From positions 1 to 21,565 of the forward strand of contig CAZTXQ010000049.1 of assembly GCA_964617375.1 (NCBI GenBank): a stretch of DNA of 21,565 nt, written 5' to 3'. The stretch comes from Firm-13 sp964617375. Lineage in GTDB: Bacteria; Bacillota; Clostridia; Saccharofermentanales; Saccharofermentanaceae. This document shows, in pieces, positions 1 through 7,381 of the stretch. The notes beneath the pieces were generated by a model, which was not told the DNA's origin, did no database searches, and was given only the letters and a program-made list of their open reading frames with translations. How positions within the stretch are numbered: position 1 is the first letter of the stretch; every line of letters starts with the position of its first letter. The translations under genes and the position numbers were made by a program.

Positions 1-3
1 CTG

Positions 4-140
4 GAACGAAATGCACATACGAAATGGGCTTCCAGACGTGGTTTCGTATGTGCGTCGGCCTTCCTTAAGCCTCCTCCAGAACGAAATGCACATACGAAAT
101 GGATCTCCAGACGTGGTTTCGTATGTGCGCCAGCTTTTCC
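4..140. repeat. Hairpin repeat family A, two tandem copies (75-bp period)
   Basis: Two copies of the same unit lie 75 bp apart. Each has a perfect 12-bp inverted repeat, GCACATACGAAA / TTTCGTATGTGC (arms 13-24/42-53 and 88-99/117-128), around a 17-nt loop. The arms are identical in both copies, while the loop differs at three positions (gct versus atc) and the linker between units is unique. The array may continue to the left of the window. Because the period is divisible by three, the DNA also reads as a repeated 25-residue peptide, which I regard as a by-product. Confidence 0.85.
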
Positions 141-318
141 GATGCAGTGGTAATCTAAGGAACCGGACACAGATTAAAGAAGAATTTGGCAGGGTAATCT
201 TTTTATTAAAATCAAAAGTCATTCCTATCGAGACAATATTACATCCCAGAGCAAGTGATTCGTCATAGAAGATGCAGGCATATAAATTCTGGGCAAAGGC
301 CGTCACACATGACCCGTC
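141..318. other. Non-coding stretch after family A repeats
   Basis: Together with the repeats this makes a gene-free stretch of about 318 bases. It is AT-rich around 185-245. I see no convincing gene, RNA, promoter or terminator in it; it lies beyond the 3' end of the leftward methyltransferase gene. Confidence 0.5.
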
Positions 319-945
319 CTACATCCCGTTCTTCCGGCCCCTCTCCGTCTTTCTCCGGAGTTTTCTGGACAGGACGGCGGGGGCTTTTTGTTTCGGAGGC
401 CTTGCGGCGGAGCGCTTTTCGGCGATGAAGATGTAGTATCCTTCGCTTTCCCGGACGGTAACGCCGCCGAATACGGAGGTCAGTTTGTTCTTGTACCAGT
501 CCCTTCGCTTGGTGATCATCAGCATTTTACCGCCGGGAAGAAGGCGCTTATAGCCGTCCTCGATGAAGCTTTTCGCGACCTTAAAGTCGGTATGGTAGGG
601 CGGGTTCGAGAGGATCACGGTGAAGCCGGATTCCGGCACGTCTTTGAGGCCGTCGCTTACATAGACCTGCACGTCCGGGACGTTGTTGCGGGCGGCGTTC
701 AGGCGGGCGATCCGGACGGCTTCTTCGGACAGGTCGCAAAGGACGACGCGGTCCGCGCCGATTTGCCGCGCGGCCAATATGCCGACGACGCCGGAGCCGC
801 ATCCGAGATCGAGTATTTTGTCGTCGGGAACGAATTCGGCGAAGGACAGCATGGCGAGGGTTCCGGCATCGACGGCGTTGGGGGAGAAGAGCGCGGGGCT
901 CGTCTCGAGTGTCAGGGATATTCCGTTGATGACGGTCTCGATCAT
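319..945 (-). CDS. Class I SAM-dependent methyltransferase, MTS (RsmC/YbxB-like) family
   Basis: A 208-residue Rossmann-fold methyltransferase. Motif I is DLGCGSG (residues 46-52) and the catalytic-loop motif is NPPYH (114-118); an N/D-PP-Y/F motif is typical of enzymes that methylate exocyclic amino groups of adenine or guanine in nucleic acids. Length and order fit the small MTS-domain proteins of Firmicutes (YbxB type), related to the 16S rRNA G1207 methyltransferase RsmC. The substrate cannot be read from the sequence. The frame is open back to 999, but I prefer the ATG at 945 because a GAGGT ribosome site lies about 8 nt upstream and the protein then starts directly at the fold. The last ~30 residues are very basic (Arg/Lys-rich), consistent with RNA binding. 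It is divergent from mnmM. Confidence 0.85.
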   Translation of the reverse strand: MIETVINGISLTLETSPALFSPNAVDAGTLAMLSFAEFVPDDKILDLGCGSGVVGILAARQIGADRVVLCDLSEEAVRIARLNAARNNVPDVQVYVSDGLKDVPESGFTVILSNPPYHTDFKVAKSFIEDGYKRLLPGGKMLMITKRRDWYKNKLTSVFGGVTVRESEGYYIFIAEKRSAARPPKQKAPAVLSRKLRRKTERGRKNGM

Positions 946-990
946 ATGTTTTACCTCGGATCCTGTTATGCATATCGCGCGAAAATGTAA

Positions 991-1023
991 GGGGCGCATT
1001 GCCCCGGCTCTTTGTATTATAAT
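991..1023 (+). promoter_or_regulatory. Candidate mnmM promoter with GC dyad
   Basis: A perfect TATAAT box (1018-1023) lies about 49 nt before the mnmM start. No good -35 hexamer is seen at 16-18 bp; instead a small dyad GGGGC-gcatt-GCCCC (991-1005) occupies that area and could be an operator or chance. Confidence 0.4.
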
Positions 1024-1071
1024 GGATGCGGTTGGGTTTTACCGGGCCGATTCTATTTTTAAGGGGATTAT

Positions 1072-1641
1072 ATGGACAGTATTAATACGTTGTCCCTGGC
1101 GCACAAATTCTTGCGCGAAAACGTGAAGCGCGGTGGTTTCTGCATCGACGCAACCGCGGGGCGGGGATTTGACACGGTGCTTCTCTGTGAACTCGCGGGA
1201 CCGGAGGGCAAAGTGCTGGCCTTCGATATTCAGGAGGCGGCGGTGCAAAGTACCCGGGAGAAGCTGGCAACAGGCGGTTTTGACAGGATTGGGACCGTGT
1301 ATCAGGAGAGTCACAGCAATATGGACGCGTATGCCGGTGAGGAGAGCGTCGATTGTATCGTTTTTAATTTCGGGTATCTGCCCGGCGGCGACAAGCAGCT
1401 TTTCACGCACGCGGATACGAGCTGCGAGGCGATTCTCAAGGGCCTGTCACTCTTAAAAACCGGAGGCTCCATGTGCCTGTCGCTCTATTATGGCGGGCCG
1501 AACGGCTACGGCGAGCGCGACGCGATTCTGGACCTTGTGCGGTCGCTGGATCCGAAAAAATATACGGTGATTATCTGTGAATTTGCGAACCGGAAGGGCG
1601 ATGTGCCTTTTCCCGTATTTATCTTAAAAGGCTCATATTGA
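1072..1641 (+). CDS. mnmM: tRNA 5-aminomethyl-2-thiouridine methyltransferase MnmM (YtqB family)
   Basis: A 189-residue class I methyltransferase of the family formerly called rRNA_methylase/YtqB (PF06962). Motif I reads DATAGRGFDT (residues 26-35) and the family hallmark NFGYLPGGD is present mid-protein. Members studied in Gram-positive bacteria (B. subtilis YtqB/MnmM) methylate the aminomethyl group of nm5s2U at tRNA wobble position 34, giving mnm5s2U and replacing the MnmC step of E. coli. Length matches the family. The start is supported by AAGGGGA just upstream of ATG 1072. The 3' end overlaps the converging PAP2 gene by 23 bp. The family assignment is strong; the exact reaction is from homology. 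Confidence 0.88.
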   Translation: MDSINTLSLAHKFLRENVKRGGFCIDATAGRGFDTVLLCELAGPEGKVLAFDIQEAAVQSTREKLATGGFDRIGTVYQESHSNMDAYAGEESVDCIVFNFGYLPGGDKQLFTHADTSCEAILKGLSLLKTGGSMCLSLYYGGPNGYGERDAILDLVRSLDPKKYTVIICEFANRKGDVPFPVFILKGSY

Positions 1642-2158
1642 GTAAAGCATGGACGACGACGGCTGTTCCGATGCCGAAGAAGACGCTGCAGAGGACGTCC
1701 GAGAGATAATGGACGCACAGATAGATGCGCGAAAAGGAGATCAGACAGGCCAGGAACAGCGCACCGATTCCAAAGGACGGAAGAAAGAAGCAGATGGCCG
1801 TCGCGGCGGCAAAGGATGAGTAGGCGTGTCCGGACGGGAATGAGTAATCGACCGGATGGTCGATGATCGTATCGTAGCTAAGGCGGACGCTGAAGGGACG
1901 GGGCCGTCTTACGACGTTCTTGATGATCAGGTTCCCGAACAGGGCGCTGAAAAAGAGTGACCAGAAGGTCGTATAAGCGGCGCGGGGGCTGAGCTTCGTA
2001 AAAAACAGAATGCCGGTAATGAGGAACCAGACGAATCCGAAGTTGCCGGATGTGGTGATTATGGGCATGAAAATATTACCGACACGCGTGCGCATATGTA
2101 AGTATGTCCAGTCCAGAACCTTAAGGTCTGTCTTCTGTATGCGCTTCACCATGCTCAT
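1619..2158 (-). CDS. PAP2-family membrane phosphatase
   Basis: A 179-residue integral membrane phosphatase of the PAP2 superfamily (phosphatidic acid, undecaprenyl-diphosphate or related lipid phosphates). All three catalytic blocks are present: K80-x6-R87-P88 (KNVVRRPRP), PSGH (108-111) and S143-R144-x5-H150-x3-D154. Several hydrophobic segments lie before, between and after them. The start at 2158 has a strong GGGGGG purine run upstream; a second Met at residue 3 is also possible. The substrate is not decidable: BcrC-type undecaprenyl pyrophosphate phosphatase, PgpB-like or lipid A-type enzymes share these motifs. A good promoter lies upstream (2179-2208). The stop codon is inside mnmM, so the two genes converge with overlapping ends. 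Confidence 0.9.
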   Translation of the reverse strand: MSMVKRIQKTDLKVLDWTYLHMRTRVGNIFMPIITTSGNFGFVWFLITGILFFTKLSPRAAYTTFWSLFFSALFGNLIIKNVVRRPRPFSVRLSYDTIIDHPVDYSFPSGHAYSSFAAATAICFFLPSFGIGALFLACLISFSRIYLCVHYLSDVLCSVFFGIGTAVVVHALLNMSLLR

Positions 2159-2178
2159 ATGTTCCCCCCGATGTTATA

Positions 2179-2208
2179 TTTATACCTTGATATCCGTTTG
2201 TAAGTCAA
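2179..2208 (-). promoter_or_regulatory. Sigma-A-like promoter for PAP2 gene
   Basis: On the minus strand TTGACT (2208-2203) and TATAAA (2184-2179) are separated by 18 bp, about 20 bp before the PAP2 start. Both boxes are close to consensus. Confidence 0.6.
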
Positions 2209-2234
2209 GGCGTAAAATTGTAAAGAAACGGATG

Positions 2235-2240
2235 TATAAT
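2235..2240 (+). promoter_or_regulatory. Perfect -10 box directly before the dus start
   Basis: TATAAT ends 6 nt before the ATG at 2247, so transcription from it would begin at or near the start codon. No clear -35 hexamer is seen at the usual spacing. The alternative in-frame ATG at 2232 lies upstream of this box. Confidence 0.35.
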
Positions 2241-2246
2241 TTTACC

Positions 2247-3586
2247 ATGAATAGAGGACTATGGAACGATCTTAAAATCGGAAACCGGATATTATGTGGA
2301 AATGTCGCTCTTGCGCCGATGGCGGGCACGAGTGACTTGACGTTTCGCACGATCTGTCATGAACTGGGAGCCTCATTGGGATGCACCGAACTCGTGACGG
2401 CCAGAGGCATCCGGTATGATCCGACACTCCTTAAATCGTACCGGTTTCTGGAAATCGATCCGGAGCGCGAAGGTCCCGCGGCGATCCAGTTTTTCGGGTA
2501 TGAGCCCGGGGATTTCGAAGCGGCGATCCCGCTGATTCTCGAGCATCCGATCTTAAGCGCCGCCTTTTCGATTGATCTCAATATGGGCTGTCCCGTCAAC
2601 AAAGTTGTGAAAACGGGTGCCGGTTCGGCACTGATGAAAGATCTGCCGCTCGCCGCGTCGATTCTCGATGCGAGTGTCCGGGCGGCCTCCCCGTACCATG
2701 TTCCGGTTACGGTTAAATTCCGCAAGGGCTGGGACGAGACGACGGTGAACTGCGTGTCCTTTGCCGCGATGTGCCGTGATCACGGCGCGGCGGCGGTTAC
2801 GATTCACGCGCGCACCCGGGACCAGATGTATTCGGGTGCGGCCGACTGGGAGGCAATTTCCGCCGTCGCTTCCGAGCTAAAGGGCTCGGGCGTCCCGGTC
2901 TTCGGAAACGGCGACGTGAAAAGCGGTGCGGACGCGATCCGGATGCTCGAGACGACCGGCGCGGACGGCGTCATGATCGGCCGCGCGGCACAGGGGAATC
3001 CGTGGATATTCGCGTCGGTGAAGGCGCTNNNNNNNNNNNNNNNNNNNNNNNNNNNNNNNNNNNNNNNNNNNNNNNNNNNNNNNNNNNNNNNNNNNNNNNN
3101 NNNNNNNNNNNNNNNNNNNNNNNNNNNNTGATCGGCCGCGCGGCACAGGGGAATCCGTGGATATTCGCGTCGGTGAAGGCGCTTCTGATGGGCGGGGGCG
3201 AGGGTGCGAAGGCAGAGGCGGGACCTCTCACAGGTGCGGGTCAGATCGTGTCGGAGGAACTTCACACACGCCAGGGCGCGCCGGGGGAGTGGGCCGCGCA
3301 TGAATTGCCGACGGAGCCTACGGCGCAGGCGCGGGCCGATATGATGGGGCACGGCGCGCCAGCGGAACCCACAGCGCAGGAACGTGCCGATATGATCCGA
3401 AGGCATCTTTCGGGCCTGATCGGGAGGCTCGGCGAAGAGGTTGCTGTTCGCGAAATGCGAGCGCAGCTGGCCTGTTATCTGCACGGACAAAAGCACGCCT
3501 CGCGGTATAAGACGCAGGCGATGGAGGCGAAGACTTTTCGCGAGATCGATGAACTTCTTAAGGAATGGGTGGAAGAGGTCTCTTGA
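2247..3586 (+). CDS. tRNA-dihydrouridine synthase, DusB type (interrupted by assembly gap)
   Basis: FMN-dependent enzyme that reduces uridine to dihydrouridine in tRNA. Visible: the FMN-barrel start VALAPMAGTSD (residues 20-30), the catalytic-cysteine motif NMGCPVNKVVKTGAG with Cys115, the K/H motifs VTVKFRKGW and VTIHARTR, and the phosphate-binding GADGVMIGRAAQGNPWIF. The window has 100 Ns at 3029-3128. The 55 bases before the gap recur exactly after it; removing 155 bases joins the two halves in frame and gives about 394 residues. That is longer than typical DusB (about 320-340), because an Ala/Gly/Glu-rich insert of about 60 residues with a duplicated 17-residue unit separates the TIM barrel from the C-terminal helical domain (ending REIDELLKEW). 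ATG 2247 lacks an obvious ribosome site; 2232 is an alternative. Confidence 0.88.
2974..3183. other. Assembly gap (100 N) flanked by identical 55-bp contig ends
   Basis: Positions 2974-3028 and 3129-3183 are identical (55 bases, from tgatcggccg to gaaggcgct), separated by exactly 100 Ns. This is what results when two contigs sharing a 55-base end are scaffolded with a fixed-size gap instead of merged. The duplication is not biological: collapsing it restores an uninterrupted dus frame. Confidence 0.93.
3314..3397 (+). repeat. 17-codon tandem duplication inside dus
   Basis: The segment from 3314 recurs at 3365 (51-bp period), encoding EPTAQARADMM then EPTAQERADMI. The second copy carries the residues that normally lead into the C-terminal helical domain; the first looks like a duplicated lead-in. 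The copies differ at several mostly third-codon positions, so the duplication is not recent. Confidence 0.7.
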
Positions 3587-3816
3587 GGGAGTCTGTGTTC
3601 GCAGAAAAGCCTTTGGGAAGGGGACGGCTCTCAAACGAAGAGCAGCAGAATGGTGAACTTGTATCCAATATTATGATGCGGATACAGCGGTCATTAAGAG
3701 ACAGCTTTTTTGAAGCTGACTCTTGACGGCACAGACGAACAATTCCGGTTCGCGTTTTTCCTGGGTTCTATATGAATTTCCATGTCCGGGGTTTGATTGC
3801 CGCTGCTTGCGACGGC

Positions 3817-4082
3817 TATTACCGCCTAGAATCCTTGAGCTGCCAATTTAGGCGGCAGTTGTCGCCTCAGCGGAGTGAGTAATCACGCAAAACTACCGCC
3901 TAGAATCCTTGAGCTGCCAATTTAGGCGGCAGTTGTCGCCTCAGCGGAGTGAGTAATCACGCAAAACTACCGCCTAAAATCCTTGAGCTGCCAATTTAGG
4001 CGGCAGTTGTCGCCTCAGCGGAGTGAATAATCACGAAAAACTACCGCCTAAAATCCTTGAGCTGCCAATTTAGGCGGCAGTT
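3817..4082. repeat. Hairpin repeat family B, four tandem copies (74-bp period)
   Basis: Four units with exact 74-bp spacing. Each has arms AACTACCGCCTAAA and TTTAGGCGGCAGTT (left arms at 3817, 3891, 3965, 4039; right arms at 3847, 3921, 3995, 4069) that pair over 14 positions with one A:C mismatch, around a 16-nt loop. A 30-nt linker containing CGCCTCAGCGGAGTGAG follows. Units 1-2 carry CCTAGA and units 3-4 CCTAAA in the left arm, and unit 1 has a divergent first few bases; otherwise the units are nearly identical. The last unit lacks the linker. Because the linkers are conserved rather than unique, this is not a CRISPR array. Confidence 0.92.
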
Positions 4083-4106
4083 GAGCGGCCGGTGAGGTGG
4101 GCTTGA

Positions 4107-4133
4107 GAGCGCAGCGAACCGCGCTTCTTTTTT
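4107..4133 (+). terminator. Probable intrinsic terminator
   Basis: GAGCGC / GCGCTT pair (one G-U) around an 8-nt loop, followed by C and six Ts. It sits just after the family B array and upstream of the ABC operon promoter, so it could stop read-through from dus. The stem is short. Confidence 0.45.
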
Positions 4134-4215
4134 CATCAGAATTCAATCTGAACAGGTTCTATGCGCCCCTTCTTCCGATTATGAAGATCAACAATCGTAC
4201 AAAATTAATATCTTG

Positions 4216-4244
4216 TTGCGTCACAATAACTAGTGTCATATAAT
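4216..4244 (+). promoter_or_regulatory. Candidate promoter of the ABC/lipoprotein operon
   Basis: A perfect TATAAT (4239-4244) with TTGCGT 17 bp upstream (4216-4221). It lies about 70 nt before the ATG at 4312. The -10 is strong and the -35 weak. Confidence 0.5.
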
Positions 4245-4311
4245 TTAATAAAAACTCTTCCGTTTCTATTCATATAGAGCGTCGAGAGAGTTCGTTCGGG
4301 GGAGAAGAAGT

Positions 4312-5480
4312 ATGCTAGATTCCTTTCAATCCTCTTGGATCTTTTTTGCGCACACAAGGGCGCGGTTACCCTGCTGATCGCATCGCTCTCCCTGGTCTTT
4401 TTCGCGTGTTTGATTCTGCATTCCTTATCGCGCATTACGATCATGGAACAAGAAAAATATGACGTCGACTATTCGAGAATGTATGAAATCGACTATGAGC
4501 CGGCGGATCGGGAAATGACGAATCATGTGCTCGATTACCTTCATCGCTCCGGGTTCCCGATCAAGGAATTGAATATCTGCGGCAAGGTAAAGCTGGTCAA
4601 TCCGTCAAGAGTGGAGGCAGGAGGGACAGGCACAGTCGATTATTCTGCCGGAGGAGTTATGAGTCCCAACAGTAAAGCATCGTCGGCGATAATCTCATTA
4701 AACGGATTTGACATTATGCCGAGTGCTCCCGCCGAAATATACCGAGGTTCGGCTGAGATGGGCGGGAAAAATATTCTTATGGATGAAATGACTTATGCCC
4801 TATTGTTCAAAGACTGGTCATTTTATGGTGAGGAAAACGAGGATACCATATATCTCGCAAACGGCGAAATACGAAATGTAGCGGGTGTCGTTTGGATACC
4901 CTCATATCTGGATCATTCTGGAATTTTTGCAGACACGGATCAATTTTTCACTATGACCGATACCAGCAGTTCTCTGAAGATTGTTTTTATTTCCAACTTA
5001 ACAGAACAGGAAGAGCAGGAGCTGGTTCGAAATATCCGGCAATATGTCTCTCTCACCAATGTTGTTTATCCGTCCGATAATGTATATTTTTCCAGCGGGG
5101 AGAGCGATATCCTGACCGCTCTGTCGAGGGTTCTGATTTTTGTATGTCTCCTTTGTTCTATGCGTTTGATGACCTATCTCTTTCTTTTGCGAAAACAGGA
5201 ATTCTCCGTGATCCGCATGCTGGGTGCCGGTCAAGCACGAATAGCGGGTCATATTTTAACGATGATTCTCATGGTTTCCGGAATATCGATTTTACTGGGA
5301 GCAATCGCATATCGTATTCTTGACGCTTCGCATGTGGCCGATACATTTCTTCCAAAGCTGTCATTGCCTTTGATCGGGAGTGATGCGCTGTTTATGATTT
5401 TGAGCGCGCTTGTGATCGGATTTGCCGTGTTTTTAACGAATCATAAAGTCGATGTCGCGCGTGCAAACGAGGAGGTGTGA
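4312..5480 (+). CDS. FtsX/MacB-type ABC permease, first of two (apparent frameshift near start)
   Basis: A membrane protein with the FtsX/MacB permease layout: one N-terminal membrane segment (VTLLIASLSLVFFACLILH), an extracellular domain of roughly 200 residues, then three membrane segments near the C-terminus. The short cytoplasmic loop LRKQEFSVIRMLGAGQARI matches the family's coupling region (RKxEFxxxRxLGAs). The strong ribosome site GGGGGAGAAG belongs to ATG 4312, but that frame stops at 4377 after 22 codons. The long frame runs from TTG 4335, which has no ribosome site. One extra T in the T6 run at 4342-4347 would join them, giving a typical N-terminus (MLDSFQSSWIFF then CAHKGAVTLL). It could be a sequencing indel, a phase-variable tract, slippage or a real mutation. 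It is followed one base later by the second permease. Confidence 0.82.
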
Positions 5481-5481
5481 T

Positions 5482-6699
5482 ATGAATCTGTTTCTCTTCC
5501 TCCCGAGAAAAGCGTCACAGTGGCTGGTCTTTCTTGTTTCTATAATTGCATCTGTGGGTGTGACGTTTTTCCTTATTGCGTTCATATGCTCATTCTCGCA
5601 AATGTCCGTCATGTTCCGGCTGGCAGATGACTGGCATCTATCCGAAACATTGGTATATTCAACCGATAGAATGTTTTCCTTATCGGAAGAAGAAAAACTT
5701 GCGGAACACGATCGTATTCTATCGACAGACGGTGTTCTTGACGTAGACAATGTATCCTTCTACTCTTTTACATTTGCAGGTATAGATGAAGAATTACCGG
5801 AAAAATTCTTAAATTATTCCGATTCTTTGCTCAAAGACATCCGATACGTATTAGTAGAGGGAAGTTATCCTTCGAAGGATCAGAAGAATCAGATACTTCT
5901 GCCGGCATATGACATGAAATATTGCAAAGTTGGTGATACATTGACAGGGTATGATAATACCTCCGGCTATGTTGACCTGCGTACTGCAGTTTCGACGCCC
6001 ATCAAAGTAACCGTGGCAGGTTTTTTTGCGGATCAGCCAACTCTGAATCCTTGGAGTGGAGGGGGGCTTATCGATATCTTTTCGCGTCATATCAGCTATT
6101 ATTACGACACGGTTAGGACTCCCGGCATTGTGTTTAATATGTGCGATGAAGATGGCGGCGTTCTTCCTTCAAAACACACGGATATGTTTCTTATTCGTAC
6201 AAACGGCAGCGTTCCGCCGGGCCAGGTGAAGGAGAATCTTACCTCCGTTGTAGATTCACCGGCTCTGCTGGATACAGGCAACGAAATGATCGAGGACTAC
6301 ATTGAGTCGAGCAAAGAGGAGATCGGAGAAACCATTTCACTTGGAATAACGGCCGTCGTTCTGGCGTTCTCCATACTGATCTCATCGACATTGCTGGAGC
6401 TTGTCTATCGCCGGAAAGAGATGGCTACCCTATACTTGTGCGGCGCGCCCTGGAGCAAATGTCTTTGGACCGTTCTTGCGACCTATATCCTGCCTTTTGT
6501 GATCGGGTTCCCAATCGGATTACTTGTATTCGCGAAAAGTGCCGAGTGGCATCTTTTCTACAATCTTCAGCCGAAACTGGAAGTCTCCGACGTCCTCGTT
6601 ACACTTGGTCTTCAGGTCCTTTTCCTCGCTATCGCCATTCTTCCCTTCCGCTTCTCTGCGAAGTTCAAAACGCCCTATGAGCTGTTTAGAAAGGACTAA
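5482..6699 (+). CDS. FtsX/MacB-type ABC permease, second of two
   Basis: A 405-residue permease with the same topology as its upstream neighbour: an N-terminal membrane helix (WLVFLVSIIASVGVTFFLIA), an extracellular domain of about 240 residues, then three helices. The cytoplasmic loop ELVYRRKEMATLYLCGAP again carries the RRKExAxLxxxGA coupling pattern. The start at 5482 is fixed by GAGGAGGTG upstream; the frame is open further left but that part overlaps the previous gene. With the first permease it would form an asymmetric heterodimer. Sequence similarity between the two extracellular domains is not obvious by eye. Codon use looks more AT-rich than in the housekeeping genes on either side. 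Confidence 0.88.
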   Translation: MNLFLFLPRKASQWLVFLVSIIASVGVTFFLIAFICSFSQMSVMFRLADDWHLSETLVYSTDRMFSLSEEEKLAEHDRILSTDGVLDVDNVSFYSFTFAGIDEELPEKFLNYSDSLLKDIRYVLVEGSYPSKDQKNQILLPAYDMKYCKVGDTLTGYDNTSGYVDLRTAVSTPIKVTVAGFFADQPTLNPWSGGGLIDIFSRHISYYYDTVRTPGIVFNMCDEDGGVLPSKHTDMFLIRTNGSVPPGQVKENLTSVVDSPALLDTGNEMIEDYIESSKEEIGETISLGITAVVLAFSILISSTLLELVYRRKEMATLYLCGAPWSKCLWTVLATYILPFVIGFPIGLLVFAKSAEWHLFYNLQPKLEVSDVLVTLGLQVLFLAIAILPFRFSAKFKTPYELFRKD

Positions 6700-6703
6700 A
6701 GCA

Positions 6704-7381
6704 ATGGAACACATAGTCTTGGCTACCGATCTCAAAAAAACATACCGCCCGCCGCATCAAGCCCCCGTCGAAGCTCTCCGGGGTGTTACCCTGCATGTCG
6801 AAGCCGGCGAGATGATCGCGATTACCGGTGTGTCCGGATCGGGTAAATCGACGCTTCTTCATATCATCGGGCTCCTCGATCAGCAGACCGCGGGAAGCGT
6901 GTCGCTTCGGGATACCGATCCTTCGAAGCTGTCCGACAGCAAGCGCGCGAAGTTTAGGAACAGGGAGATCGGCTTCGTCCTCCAGGACTTTGCACTGATT
7001 CCTTACTGGACGGCGTACAGGAACGTCGAGGTCCCGCTGATTTTCGCCGGGAAGAAGCGGAAAGAACGCAGAGAGCGCATTGAAAAGCTTCTCCTGGAAT
7101 TCGGAATTCCAGAGCTTGCCAAGCGCCGTGTCAGCCAGATGTCCGGCGGGCAGCGCCAGCGTGTCGCCATCGCAAGGGCACTCGCCAACGATCCGCCGCT
7201 GCTCCTCGCTGACGAGCCGACCGGCGCCCTGGATTCCAGGACAAAGGAAGAGATTATGGGCATTTTTTGCGAACTGCACGGACAGGGGAAGACGATCCTG
7301 ATCGTAACCCATGATCCACAGATTGCGGCGATGGCCGACCGAATTCTAACGATACGCGACGGGGTGATTGTCGATGCATAA
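6704..7381 (+). CDS. ABC transporter ATPase, LolD/MacB family
   Basis: A 225-residue ATP-binding subunit. Walker A is GVSGSGKST (42-50), Q-loop Q94 in FVLQDF, signature SGGQRQR (147-153), Walker B LLLADEP (166-172) with catalytic Glu, D-loop GALD and switch His203 in VTHD. The sequence ALRGVTLHVEAGEMIAITG and the whole length are typical of the LolD/MacB/FtsE group that partners with FtsX-type permeases, which are usually mechanotransmission machines rather than importers. The start at 6704 uses AAGGA inside the end of the preceding permease gene. Its last 8 bases overlap the lipoprotein start, implying translational coupling. Confidence 0.95.
   Translation: MEHIVLATDLKKTYRPPHQAPVEALRGVTLHVEAGEMIAITGVSGSGKSTLLHIIGLLDQQTAGSVSLRDTDPSKLSDSKRAKFRNREIGFVLQDFALIPYWTAYRNVEVPLIFAGKKRKERRERIEKLLLEFGIPELAKRRVSQMSGGQRQRVAIARALANDPPLLLADEPTGALDSRTKEEIMGIFCELHGQGKTILIVTHDPQIAAMADRILTIRDGVIVDA

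Larger units (their letters stand above)
3587..4311. other. 725-bp non-coding region between dus and the ABC operon
   Basis: No credible gene is found here. It holds a small dyad CAGCTT/AAGCTG (3702-3718) without a T-tract, four hairpin repeats of family B (3817-4082), a terminator-like hairpin (4107-4133) and a promoter (4216-4244) for the operon. Short open frames across 3441-3656 are shadows of dus and have no ribosome site. Confidence 0.6.

Noticed and set aside
11..268. Open frame of 85 codons across the family A repeats
   Set aside because: It encodes a peptide repeat (MHIRNGxPDVVSYVR) only because the 75-bp period is a multiple of three; there is no ribosome site and the DNA is better explained by perfect hairpins.
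2877..3234. Several frames passing through the N run
   Set aside because: They exist only because unknown bases contain no stop codons and because the 55-base contig end is present twice.
3702..3718. CAGCTT/AAGCTG hairpin as a dus terminator
   Set aside because: It has only a 6-bp stem with no T-tract after it and lies more than 110 nt past the stop.
3817..4082. Integron attC sites
   Set aside because: The units are palindromic and of a suitable length, but lack the conserved core sites (GTTRRRY/RYYYAAC), and there is no integrase or cassette gene between units.
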